This document shows, one piece after another, positions 44,297-52,068 of a stretch of DNA of 64,000 nt; the stretch's first letter is position 1, and the number at the start of each line of letters is the position of its first letter. The notes below the pieces were generated by a model, which worked only from the letters and a program-made list of their open reading frames with translations, did not search any database and was not told where the DNA came from. The DNA comes from Sphingomonas sp. 28-63-12 (lineage in GTDB: Bacteria; Pseudomonadota; Alphaproteobacteria; Sphingomonadales; Sphingomonadaceae), in contig NCGD01000002.1 of NCBI GenBank assembly GCA_002281535.1, positions 124,001-188,000 of the forward strand. The letters are read 5' to 3'. The translations under genes were made by a program, and so were the position numbers.

Positions 44297-46997
44297 GATC
44301 TTCGTCCCTTCCGCCCAGCTGATGCCAGCTTGCCCGCACCTCCTGCCGAGTCACATCAAGCAGCGCAACCACCTCGTCCCACCCGGACAGCGCGAGGGCG
44401 CGGACAATCAGCGCCCGCGTCGCCGGCCCCGGCGGCTCCAGGTTGGGCGCGACGAGCCGCGTCGTCACCAGCAGCCGGGTCAGAAAATCATGCGCCGCAC
44501 GCGTCGATGGCGGCAGCAGGCCCGCTGCCACCAGCAGATCGATGGCGGTACCAAGATCGGGATCAAAACCAAGGCCATGGCTAAGCTGGGCCAGATGCAC
44601 GGTAAATTCCAGATCGACCAGGCCGCCCGGCAGCAGCTTGGCGTCGAGCGGCCCGGTCGGTGGCTTGTGGGCCGCCATCTCGCTGCGCATCGCAACCGCA
44701 TCGGCGACAAGATCGCGATCCGGGCGGGCGCCGTTCAGTACCAGCGCAATGATCGCGGCCACCTCTGCCCGCCCCCCTGCCGAGCCGAAGATAGGGCGTG
44801 CGCGAGTCAGCGCCATATGCTCCCAGGTCCAGGCGCTTTCCTGCTGATAGCGGGCGAACCCTTCTGTCGAAACGACCAGCGGCCCCTGCGCACCCGAGGG
44901 CCTGAGCCGGGTATCAATCTCGTAAAGCGGGCCGGCTGCGGTCGGCACCGACAGTGCCGCTGTCACACGCTGGGCAAGCCGATTATAATAAAGCACTGCA
45001 CTTAAAGGCTTCTCCCCATCGGATTCAGACCGGTAGTCGCCGGTGAAAAGATAGATGAGATCGAGATCGGAGGCGTGGGTGAGCAGGCCGCCGCCCATCC
45101 GCCCCAGCGCCAATATCACCAGCTCGCTAGCCGGAACCTGGCCATGGCGGCGGGCGAAATCCTCAATCGTCGCGCGAACGATCACGTCGATCGCCGCTTC
45201 GGCGACGCGCGCATAGCCGGCGGCAACCGCTAGCGGATCGCTGACTCCGGCGACGATCTGCGTGCCAAGCGCGAACCGCTTTTCACCGACCACGCGGCGT
45301 GCATGATCAAGCACCGCCTGATAATCCATGCCCTCGCGCGGCACGATCTGCGCGATCAGGGCCGGCACATCGCCGACCGGATCGAGCGCGGTCGAATCTA
45401 TCAATCCGTCAAGCAGTTCGGGGCGCTGGCCAAGCACGTCGGCCAGCGGCGGCGCATGGCTAAGGATCGCCCCGAGCAGCCGGGTGACCGCCGGCTGCGC
45501 CTCGAGCAGGCGGAAGAAATTGATCGCGCTCGAAAGCCGCGCCAGAATATGGTCGAGCCGCATCATCGCGCCACCGGGATCGGGTGCCTGCCCCAGCGCA
45601 GCAACCAGCCCGGGCAGCACCGCTTCCAGTGCCTGACGTGCCGGCCCACTTCTGAGCGCGGGATAGGCCCCTGCCCGCCAGCTATCGATCCGCTCGCGCG
45701 CAACCGGCGCGGCGGCATCGTCGAAACCCGCTGCAGCCAGCGCACCGAGCAACCGCGCGGCATCGTGCGACAATGTATCGCCCGGATCAGGCTCGATGCC
45801 GTCATAAATGGTGCCGACCCGGTCGACATGCGGCCGCAGCAGCGCCAGCAACGCCGGTCCATCGCCAAGCCCGTGGAGCGCGGCGAGTGAATCGAGCGCG
45901 AGGCCGATCGGCAGATGATGCGTCTGGCGATCATCGACCATCTGCGCGCGATGCTCGATCGTGCGGAGCAGGCTATAGGCCGCCGCCAGCTCCGCGGCCT
46001 GATCGGCGTCGATCCAGCCGCCATCGGCAAGACAAGCAAGTGCGTCCCGCGTCGCCGCCGCCCTGACGGGCAGGTTACGACCGCCATGGATCATCTGGTG
46101 GATCTGCGCGAAAAACTCGACCTCGCGGATGCCGCCGCGCCCGCGCTTCAGGTCATAGCCCGGGCCGAAGAGCTGGCCCTGGGCGTGGTGATCGCGGATC
46201 CGCCGGGAAATCCCCCTGATCTCTCCGATCGCGCCGAAATCCAGCGCGCGCCGCCACACAAAGGGCTGCACCGTCTCCAGGAAATGCCGCCCTAGCGCCA
46301 GATCGCCCGCTGCCGCCCGCGCCCGAATAAACGCCGCGCGCTCCCATGGCAGCGCCTGCGATTCATAATAGGCAATTGCCGCATCGGCCCGCAGCACGAT
46401 GGGCGTAATTTCGGGCGAAGGGCGCAGCCGCAAGTCGACCCGCAGCACATAGCCATCGCCGTCGCGCGTCTGCAGCAGTTCGATCACCCGCCGGCCGATC
46501 CGGACAGCGGCATCATCGGCCGTCTCGCGCGGTCGGCAGGGCAAGGTAGCGGGATCGAACAACAGGATCGGATCGATATCCGACGAATAATTGAGTTCGT
46601 GACTGCCCTGCTTGCCCAGGGCAATCGCGGCAAAGCCGGTCGCAGGCGCGCCGGGTGTGCGCTCGTCGATCGCGGCACGGATCGCCGCATCGAGCGCATA
46701 ATCGGCAAAGTCGGAAAGCGCGCGGGTCACCGCTGTCAGGTCATAGAGCCCGGCAAGATCACCGATCGCCACCAGCAGCGCCAGCCGCCGCCGCTCGATC
46801 CGGAGTCTTTGCCCGATCGGCATCACCGGATCGTCGATCCGCACCGACAGAGCATCGGGCAGCGCGCCGCAGGTGATCCGATCGACCAGCGCGGTTTCCC
46901 GGCCAATCAACTGGGCCAGAAATGGCGCGTGGCGCCGTGCCCGGTCGATGGCACCGCTGATCGCTTGGGCGATGGGCGCCGGATTCGTCATCGTCAT
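44283..46997 (-). CDS. glnE: bifunctional glutamine synthetase adenylyltransferase/adenylyl-removing enzyme
   Basis: 904 residues with two nucleotidyltransferase domains. The first (deadenylase) has GKQGSHELNYSSDIDPIL near residues 126-143, the second (adenylyltransferase) GRMGGGLLTHASDLDLIYLF near 631-650, separated by a helical region that binds PII. It adjusts glutamine synthetase activity to nitrogen status. The start at 46997 is an ATG (with another two codons later). It is followed by bcp with a 14-base overlap, an arrangement I have seen in sphingomonads. Confidence 0.95.
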   Translation of the reverse strand: MTMTNPAPIAQAISGAIDRARRHAPFLAQLIGRETALVDRITCGALPDALSVRIDDPVMPIGQRLRIERRRLALLVAIGDLAGLYDLTAVTRALSDFADYALDAAIRAAIDERTPGAPATGFAAIALGKQGSHELNYSSDIDPILLFDPATLPCRPRETADDAAVRIGRRVIELLQTRDGDGYVLRVDLRLRPSPEITPIVLRADAAIAYYESQALPWERAAFIRARAAAGDLALGRHFLETVQPFVWRRALDFGAIGEIRGISRRIRDHHAQGQLFGPGYDLKRGRGGIREVEFFAQIHQMIHGGRNLPVRAAATRDALACLADGGWIDADQAAELAAAYSLLRTIEHRAQMVDDRQTHHLPIGLALDSLAALHGLGDGPALLALLRPHVDRVGTIYDGIEPDPGDTLSHDAARLLGALAAAGFDDAAAPVARERIDSWRAGAYPALRSGPARQALEAVLPGLVAALGQAPDPGGAMMRLDHILARLSSAINFFRLLEAQPAVTRLLGAILSHAPPLADVLGQRPELLDGLIDSTALDPVGDVPALIAQIVPREGMDYQAVLDHARRVVGEKRFALGTQIVAGVSDPLAVAAGYARVAEAAIDVIVRATIEDFARRHGQVPASELVILALGRMGGGLLTHASDLDLIYLFTGDYRSESDGEKPLSAVLYYNRLAQRVTAALSVPTAAGPLYEIDTRLRPSGAQGPLVVSTEGFARYQQESAWTWEHMALTRARPIFGSAGGRAEVAAIIALVLNGARPDRDLVADAVAMRSEMAAHKPPTGPLDAKLLPGGLVDLEFTVHLAQLSHGLGFDPDLGTAIDLLVAAGLLPPSTRAAHDFLTRLLVTTRLVAPNLEPPGPATRALIVRALALSGWDEVVALLDVTRQEVRASWHQLGGRDEDHGVG

Positions 46998-47074
46998 GCA
47001 ACGCCTGCCAATTTTTGGCAGCCGGTGATGTGCACCGGCGGCAACAAAATGCGCGCTAAGCCGTTATAGGCTGC

Positions 47075-47269
47075 ATGTCGATCTTCTCACTCTCTCCAAG
47101 CGACCAGCCACCGGCGGCGCCGTTTGCCGTTGCGACACCGCGCCGGCACGACGATATCGGCTTTGCGCTCGGCAGCGCCTTTCCCAGCGCCGGCGCGGTA
47201 CCGCCGGATATGCTGGCCATGCTGGCCAGCCTCGATTGCGCCACCAAGAACCAGCCGCCAGAGGCATGA
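47075..47269 (+). CDS. small protein with a NepR-like C-terminal motif
   Basis: A 64-residue ORF with coding-like third-position GC, divergent from glnE and convergent with ecfG. Its C-terminal half, FALGSAFPSAGAVPPDMLAM followed by LASLD, follows the NepR pattern seen in this window's own nepR (ALRSVY...IPPEMLDLLGKLE): A-L-x-S-x-aromatic, then hydrophobic-P-P-acidic-M-L-x-hydrophobic-L-x-x-L-acidic. The N-terminal part is Pro/Ala-rich and unlike NepR. It has only a weak ribosome binding site. It may be a divergent anti-sigma paralog next to its sigma factor, an unrelated small protein, or not translated. Confidence 0.5.
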   Translation: MSIFSLSPSDQPPAAPFAVATPRRHDDIGFALGSAFPSAGAVPPDMLAMLASLDCATKNQPPEA

Positions 47270-47312
47270 TTTTCGCGCGCCGCGCCAAGGCGCCCGGACG
47301 CGCGCCTATCTT

Positions 47313-47969
47313 TTATCGGTCGGTATAGCCCCGGTCGCGGCTCAGTTCATCGACGTCGTTCATGATCGTTTCAAGCACCGTGCGTCCCGGCGGATTGCTG
47401 TGGGTGCGTCGTGACGGGAGCGAGCCGTCTGTCAGGAGGGTCTCGAGCGCGACGCGCCCGCGCGCAACGCGGCTTTTGATCGTCCCTACCGCAACGCCAC
47501 AGATTTCGGCCGCCTCTTCATAAGCAAATCCGCCAGCGCCGACCAGGATAAGCGCCTCGCGCTGCGGCTGTGGCAGGTGCAACAGCGCGCGCTGCATATC
47601 GCCCAGCTCGACCTGCTTGTCCTGAGCGGCGGGTGCCGCCAGAATCCGGTCGGCGACCAGATCATCCCATTCGCCGCGAAAGCGCGACCGTCGCATTTGC
47701 GACAGATAGAGATTGCGCAGGATGATGAAGGTCCAGGCGCGCATATTCGTTCCGGCCTGAAAGCGGGCCCGGGCAGCCCAGGCCTTCAACAGGGTTTCCT
47801 GGACCAGATCATCGGCAAGATCCCGGCTGCCCGACACCGAGCGACCAAAAGCGCGCAAATGCGGGATGACCTGCGCGAGTTGCGCCTTGAATTCGGCGTC
47901 AGGCAGCGCAATCCGCTCTTCGGGAATCGCGTCCGGCGCATCGTCATCAATGTCGTGGTGATCGGTCAT
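47313..47969 (-). CDS. ecfG: ECF sigma factor EcfG (general stress response)
   Basis: 218 residues of the ECF15/EcfG type. Region 2 contains LADDLVQETLLKAWAARARFQ and NMRAWTFIILRNLYLSQMRR, region 4 the helix-turn-helix GFAYEEAAEICGVAVGTIKSRVARGR, followed by a 45-residue tail. EcfG recognises GGAAC-N16/17-CGTT promoters. In unstressed cells NepR holds it; phosphorylated PhyR takes NepR away. phyR and nepR lie about 0.3 and 1.3 kb upstream. Unlike the common nepR-ecfG operon, ecfG here is transcribed on its own or after the small membrane peptide. Confidence 0.94.
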   Translation of the reverse strand: MTDHHDIDDDAPDAIPEERIALPDAEFKAQLAQVIPHLRAFGRSVSGSRDLADDLVQETLLKAWAARARFQAGTNMRAWTFIILRNLYLSQMRRSRFRGEWDDLVADRILAAPAAQDKQVELGDMQRALLHLPQPQREALILVGAGGFAYEEAAEICGVAVGTIKSRVARGRVALETLLTDGSLPSRRTHSNPPGRTVLETIMNDVDELSRDRGYTDR

Positions 47970-48090
47970 GCGACTCCGTTCGGGCTCGCGATAGCAATTG
48001 TCCGGAGCCGAACGTGGCGCCGGGTGTCGTCAGGCCAGCACTCGTTGTTGCGCACCCGCATCGGCGGCGTTCCCCTCAACATGGCCGCGC

Positions 48091-48228
48091 TCAACGAATG
48101 AACAGCACAGCGAAGATAATGACGATAAGCACCAGCGAGATGCCGAGCACGAAGCGCACGCCGTTGCGCGTGGTCCCCGCCCGGGCATCTTGGTCGCTGA
48201 TATGCACTGAGTTTTTTTGATCGGTCAT
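48091..48228 (-). CDS. 45-residue single-span membrane peptide in the stress locus
   Basis: A small gene on the minus strand between phyR and ecfG. The product begins MTDQKNSVHISDQDARAG, is hydrophilic for about 24 residues, then has one uninterrupted hydrophobic helix (about 25-44, FVLGISLVLIVIIFAVLFI) and ends in Arg. Codon use is that of the neighbours. The ATG follows directly on an inverted repeat (48229-48252) that would hide the ribosome binding region. The inferred topology is a cytoplasmic N-terminus. Function unknown; the position suggests membership of the EcfG regulon. Confidence 0.72.
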   Translation of the reverse strand: MTDQKNSVHISDQDARAGTTRNGVRFVLGISLVLIVIIFAVLFIR

Positions 48229-48252
48229 ACGGGTTCAACTCATCAAACCCGT
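48229..48252 (-). promoter_or_regulatory. inverted repeat abutting the start of the 45-residue peptide gene
   Basis: ACGGGTT (48229-48235) and AACCCGT (48246-48252) pair perfectly around a 10-base loop. On the minus strand the hairpin ends at the base before the ATG, so the ribosome binding region lies in the loop and 3' arm. It may act as a translational control element or end the phyR message. Confidence 0.5.
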
Positions 48253-48268
48253 TTTGGGTCCGTATCGA

Positions 48269-49072
48269 TTATTCAGCCGGCAAGGTTGCCTTGTCGAAGA
48301 ACAGCGCTTGGGCAATCGCCGCCTTCACGGTCGACCGCTGGAACGGTTTGGTGATCAGGAAGGTCGGCTCGGGCCGTTCGCCGGTCAACAGCCGTTCCGG
48401 GAAAGCAGTGATGAAGATCACCGGCACCGCAAACTGGGCCAGGATATCCTTGACCGCATCGATACCCGAACTGTCGTCCGCCAACTGGATATCGGCGAGG
48501 ACCAGGCCAGGCCGATCCTCCATCGCCAACGCAACCGCCTCGTCGCGTGTGACGGCAACGCCAGTCACGTCATGGCCGAGATCACGCACGATCGTCTCGA
48601 TATCCATGGCGATGATTGGCTCGTCCTCGACGATCAGGACGCGGGCACGCGTCTGCTTCTCGATTTCGGCAAGCGCATCGCTGACCAGCGAGTCGAGCGT
48701 CGACGGATCGACATCGATCAGGAACGCGGCGTCCTCGGGAGTGAAGCCCTCCATGGCGGTGAGCAGCAGTGCCTGGCGCGAAAGCGGCGTCATCCGCGCT
48801 AGCCGGGCGCGCGCAATGCTCTCGGGATCGCCGCCGATCACCGTTAGCTCATGCCCGCGTCCATCCAGGTTGGTCGATGCCCAGATCACCTGAAAAGTTC
48901 GGTACAGTCCAAGCCGTGGATCGACATCACGGGGAAATTCTTCCGGTGCCGCAACGATCGCCTCGAGCGTGGCGCGTACATAATGATCGCCGTGCGACTG
49001 GCTGCCCGTCAGGGCGCGCGCATAACGGCGCAAAAAGGGGAGATGCGGTGCAAGCTGTTGTCCAAGCGACAT
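48269..49072 (-). CDS. phyR: anti-anti-sigma response regulator PhyR
   Basis: 267 residues from the ATG at 49072 (GGGAG upstream). The N-terminal sigma-like domain (about 1-140, LAPHLPFLRRYARALTGSQ ... SIARARLARMTPLSRQALLLT) mimics EcfG without a full DNA-binding capacity, and the C-terminal receiver (about 143-260) has Asp194 in VLADIQLADDSSG, with EDE near 149-151 and Lys in FLITKPF. On phosphorylation it binds NepR and frees EcfG. It is divergent from nepR across 231 bases. Confidence 0.96.
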   Translation of the reverse strand: MSLGQQLAPHLPFLRRYARALTGSQSHGDHYVRATLEAIVAAPEEFPRDVDPRLGLYRTFQVIWASTNLDGRGHELTVIGGDPESIARARLARMTPLSRQALLLTAMEGFTPEDAAFLIDVDPSTLDSLVSDALAEIEKQTRARVLIVEDEPIIAMDIETIVRDLGHDVTGVAVTRDEAVALAMEDRPGLVLADIQLADDSSGIDAVKDILAQFAVPVIFITAFPERLLTGERPEPTFLITKPFQRSTVKAAIAQALFFDKATLPAE

Positions 49073-49184
49073 GATCGACAAATTCTCCCTGCGTGACTGT
49101 CCGCTCAATGTGCTGGCGGCAGTGCGTCGTTACAATCGGTAATGCGTCTTTCACAAAATAGATTTGTGTTTTTGCATCGCAGGC

Positions 49185-49209
49185 GGAACAATCGAGCGGC
49201 TATTTGGTT
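49185..49209 (+). promoter_or_regulatory. probable EcfG-dependent promoter of nepR
   Basis: GGAAC at 49185-49189 and GGTT at 49206-49209 with a 16-base spacer match the EcfG consensus GGAAC-N16/17-CGTT at eight of nine positions. The transcript would start about 88 bases before the nepR TTG. Confidence 0.6.
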
Positions 49210-49303
49210 TCATGGGCCTAGGGCAGACGCGTGGAAATAATCTGCGCGCCCTACTGCACAGGCATCCATCGGACCGTTCGGTCAACGTTTTAGGGGGTTT
49301 TCG

Positions 49304-49468
49304 TTGAGTTCTGATCGTGAGACGTCGAAGAAAGCGCCCCCCCAGCGCTCCGCCAAGGCTCGTGGCGGCGATCAGGAAATGGGTCAGGCGCTGCGTTCTG
49401 TGTATCAACAGACGATCGATGAGCAGATTCCACCCGAAATGCTCGATCTGCTGGGCAAGCTTGAATAA
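49304..49468 (+). CDS. nepR: anti-sigma factor NepR
   Basis: 54 residues, shorter than most gene callers accept. The start is TTG at 49304 with a G-rich site (49293-49297) upstream; no ATG is available before the conserved part. The NepR core is unmistakable: MGQALRSVYQQTIDEQIPPE followed by MLDLLGKLE, the two amphipathic helices that clamp EcfG and are captured by PhyR. The first 25 residues are basic and unstructured. It is cotranscribed with the downstream kinase (gap of nine bases) and probably autoregulated by the EcfG-type promoter at 49185. Confidence 0.93.
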   Translation: MSSDRETSKKAPPQRSAKARGGDQEMGQALRSVYQQTIDEQIPPEMLDLLGKLE

Positions 49469-49477
49469 CCATCGATA

Positions 49478-51082
49478 ATGGATGCCTCCGCCAGCGATGA
49501 TGGCCCCAAGATGCGGCGATGGATCGCATGGCTGGCGCGGTTGCCGACCGGCGCCAAACTTTTTTTGATTCTCAGTGCAGCGTTGTTGCCGCTCGCGCTG
49601 ATCGCGCTGTTCGCTGCCCGCCAGACGACCCAGGCTGCCGATGCCGAATTGGTCTCGCGCACCCGCAGCGCCGCCAATGAGAGCACCCACGCGCTCGATA
49701 TTGAGCTGGCCGGGGACATGACGGCATTGCGCGTCGCCCTCAACGCGCTCGATGCCGACGGCCATGATACACCAAGCTGCGCGCGGGCGCAGGGCGTCTT
49801 CGCCGAACAGCTGGCCATGGGCGCGCGCTTCACCATTGCCGACCGGGCGGGCCAGGTCCGCTGTGGCAGTGCCGCCAAAATCGACTTACCCGTTGAAATC
49901 CCCGATCGCGCCGGCGCGATTGCAGCGAACATCGCGCCGGAAGAAGGGTTGGTGCTGGCAATGGCCGCCCCCAGCGGCAAACTGACCGCCAAGGCGGTGT
50001 TTCCGAAAGCGATGCTGGCGCAGATCGCCCGGCCGAATGGTTTCATGCCGCCCTATGCAGCAACCCTGATCCATGACGGTCAACGGCTGACGCTGCAGGA
50101 TCTGCCGAGCATGACGCCGTTTGATCGCACCGAGTCGGTCGCGCTGCCGCTTGGTATCAATGGATTGAGCTTTGAAATCACCTTGCGCAGCGTGCCGATC
50201 AGTTCGGCGTTGATCGTCGCCATGCTCCTGCCAATCCTGATGTGGGCGGCAGCGGCCGGCATTGGCTGGTTTGTCGTCGACCGACTATTGATCCGTCCGT
50301 TGCGGGAATTGCGGACACTGGTGGCGGGCTACCAGCCCGGCAGCGTCCTCGATATCGGGCTCGCCCGATCGATGCCGGCACAGGAAATCCGTGAACTCGG
50401 CGAAACATTTCGAACGATTACCGGCACCGTTGCCGCGCATGAGGCCGGGCTGGCCGAAGGCCTGGTCCGCCAGACCAAGCTGACGCGCGAAGTGCATCAC
50501 CGGGTCAAGAACAACCTGCAGGTCATTTCGAGCCTGATCAATTTTCACGCTCGCGGCGCTCGCTCGATCGAGGCGACGGTTGCCTATGCCTCTATCCAGC
50601 GCCGGGTCGATGCGCTTGCGGTCGTCCACCGCAACCATTTTGCCGAGCTTGAGGAAACGCGCGGCCTCAGCCTGCGGTCGGTGATTGGCGACCTCGCCTC
50701 CAATATCCGGGCCAACGCACCGGAAACTGCCGGCCTGTCGATCGTTCTCGACCTGGACAGCTACCTGAGTACGCAGGATGTCGCGACGGCCGTCGCCTTT
50801 CTGCTCACCGAAATCGTCGAGCTGGCGATGATGGTCCAGAGCGATGCTGCGCTGCGGATTTCGCTCAAGCCGGAAATTGACGACGCCGAACCAACCGACA
50901 GGCGCGCGGTGCTGAGGATCAGTTCGCCGGCGCTGATCGATGGCGAACAACTCAGGACCGAGCTGTCGGAACGCTATGGACGGGTCATCGAAGGCCTGTC
51001 GCGCCAATTACGATCGAAATTGCATCATGATCCGCTGGTCGGCGCCTATGAAATCGTGATTGCCACCACCGGCCGCGACTGA
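49478..51082 (+). CDS. phyP: PhyP-like membrane sensor kinase/phosphatase of the general stress response
   Basis: 534 residues. Membrane helices at about 26-47 and 248-270 flank a periplasmic sensor domain (about 48-247) with two Cys, followed by a HAMP-like segment and a HisKA_2 dimerisation domain with LTREVHHRVKNNLQVISSL (His341). The C-terminal ATPase region is degenerate: EIVELAMMV replaces the N box, and no DxGxG or GLGL boxes follow. In Sphingomonas Fr1 the kinase-like protein encoded beside nepR, PhyP, acts as a negative regulator, probably removing phosphate from PhyR. Position and degeneracy fit that role. Confidence 0.85.
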   Translation: MDASASDDGPKMRRWIAWLARLPTGAKLFLILSAALLPLALIALFAARQTTQAADAELVSRTRSAANESTHALDIELAGDMTALRVALNALDADGHDTPSCARAQGVFAEQLAMGARFTIADRAGQVRCGSAAKIDLPVEIPDRAGAIAANIAPEEGLVLAMAAPSGKLTAKAVFPKAMLAQIARPNGFMPPYAATLIHDGQRLTLQDLPSMTPFDRTESVALPLGINGLSFEITLRSVPISSALIVAMLLPILMWAAAAGIGWFVVDRLLIRPLRELRTLVAGYQPGSVLDIGLARSMPAQEIRELGETFRTITGTVAAHEAGLAEGLVRQTKLTREVHHRVKNNLQVISSLINFHARGARSIEATVAYASIQRRVDALAVVHRNHFAELEETRGLSLRSVIGDLASNIRANAPETAGLSIVLDLDSYLSTQDVATAVAFLLTEIVELAMMVQSDAALRISLKPEIDDAEPTDRRAVLRISSPALIDGEQLRTELSERYGRVIEGLSRQLRSKLHHDPLVGAYEIVIATTGRD

Positions 51083-51126
51083 GTTTTCAAATTAATGATC
51101 GACAAGAAAAAAATATCATCGGGTCG

Positions 51127-51151
51127 GGAACCGATAATTGCGACCGTCGTT
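51127..51151 (+). promoter_or_regulatory. consensus EcfG (general stress sigma) promoter
   Basis: GGAAC at 51127-51131 and CGTT at 51148-51151 with exactly 16 bases between: a full match to the alphaproteobacterial EcfG promoter. It lies in the 212-base gap between phyP and the convergent tatC, so it drives no protein gene; the following hairpins suggest a small RNA. Confidence 0.75.
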
Positions 51152-51157
51152 GTATGG

Positions 51158-51259
51158 TCGGACAGCGAATTTAGCCCCCCCGCTCTCGCTGTCCACGAAC
51201 TGGGCCCGGACGCGCCAACCCTCCCCCCCCCCGGTAGCGCGTCCGGGTCTTAATTTTTT
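51158..51259 (+). ncRNA. candidate EcfG-dependent small RNA with two C-rich loops (GsrN-like)
   Basis: Predicted transcript of about 100 bases beginning 6-8 bases after the -10 element of the promoter at 51127. The first hairpin has a perfect 9-bp stem (51160-51168 with 51186-51194) whose 17-base loop contains seven Cs (51175-51181). The second has an 11-bp perfect stem (51205-51215 with 51237-51247), extended by two pairs, with a 21-base loop holding ten Cs (51223-51232), and ends in a T-rich tract. Promoter, structure and location beside nepR-phyP recall Caulobacter GsrN, a stress sRNA that pairs through a C-rich loop. Existence and targets are inferred. Confidence 0.65.
51203..51259 (+). 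terminator. rho-independent terminator (3' hairpin of the candidate small RNA)
   Basis: The 13-bp stem (51203-51215 with 51237-51249, one G-T pair) is followed by TTAATTTTTT. It would also stop read-through from phyP into the antisense strand of tatC. Confidence 0.8.
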
Positions 51260-51294
51260 CCTGACATTGACCGGACAATCGCCCGTGCTGCTGG

Positions 51295-52068
51295 TTAGTC
51301 GTCCGTCGCAGGCACTGGTCCGCGCCGCTTCTCGGTGATCCAGATGCCAATGATCGCGATCTCGTATAAAATGATCAGCGGAATCGCGAGCAACAACTGT
51401 GATCCGATATCCGGCGGTGTGAGCACCGCTGCGACCCCCACCGCCGCGACAATTGCGTAGCGCCGCGCCGAAATCAGCTGCTTGCGCGTGACGATCCCGG
51501 CGCGCTCGAGCAGCATCAGCAAAATCGGCAACAGGAACGACAGACCAAAGCCGAACAGGAACTGCATGATGAACGACAGATAATTGTCGATCGCTGGCAG
51601 AGCTTCGCGCTCCACGCCGCCAACGCTGCCCTGGAAGCCGAGCAGGAAATGCAGCGCCATCGGCACCGCGACATAATAGGCCATCGCTGCTCCGGCGGTG
51701 AACAGCACCGGCGTTGCGTACAGAAACGGCAGCAGCGCGCGCTTTTCCTTGCCGTACAGCCCAGGCGCCACGAACTGCCACAACTGGTTGGCGATGATCG
51801 GGAACGAGACCATTGCGGCGGCAAAAAACGCCACCTTGATCTGGACGAAAAATGCCTCGAACAGCTGGGTGTAGATCACCCGGTGCTGGCCCGCCCGCAA
51901 CAGCGGCTGAAGCAGGAAGCCGAAAATCGGTTCCGAAAAATAAAAACAAATGCCAAAAGCCACCGCCACCGCAATCGCGCAATAGATCAGCCGACGGCGC
52001 AGCTCGATCAGGTGATCAAGCAGGGGGGCCCGAGATTGGTCGATCTCATCCAGCACTTCGGCGTTCAT
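51295..52068 (-). CDS. tatC: Sec-independent translocase subunit TatC
   Basis: 257 residues with six predicted membrane helices. LLDHLIELRRRLIYCAIAV is the conserved N-terminal twin-arginine-recognition segment, FFVQIKVAFFAAAMVSFPII and FLYATPVLFTAGAAMAYYV follow, and the Glu of the second cytoplasmic loop region is in LPAID...F. TatC binds the RR signal peptide and recruits TatA. It overlaps tatB by four bases and ends the long minus-strand run. Two RR-type signal proteins are encoded at 60346-62980. Confidence 0.96.
   Translation of the reverse strand: MNAEVLDEIDQSRAPLLDHLIELRRRLIYCAIAVAVAFGICFYFSEPIFGFLLQPLLRAGQHRVIYTQLFEAFFVQIKVAFFAAAMVSFPIIANQLWQFVAPGLYGKEKRALLPFLYATPVLFTAGAAMAYYVAVPMALHFLLGFQGSVGGVEREALPAIDNYLSFIMQFLFGFGLSFLLPILLMLLERAGIVTRKQLISARRYAIVAAVGVAAVLTPPDIGSQLLLAIPLIILYEIAIIGIWITEKRRGPVPATDD

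Noticed and set aside
49271-49289. second EcfG-like promoter before nepR (GGACC and CGTT)
   Set aside because: The spacing is only 10 bases, far shorter than the 16-17 needed.
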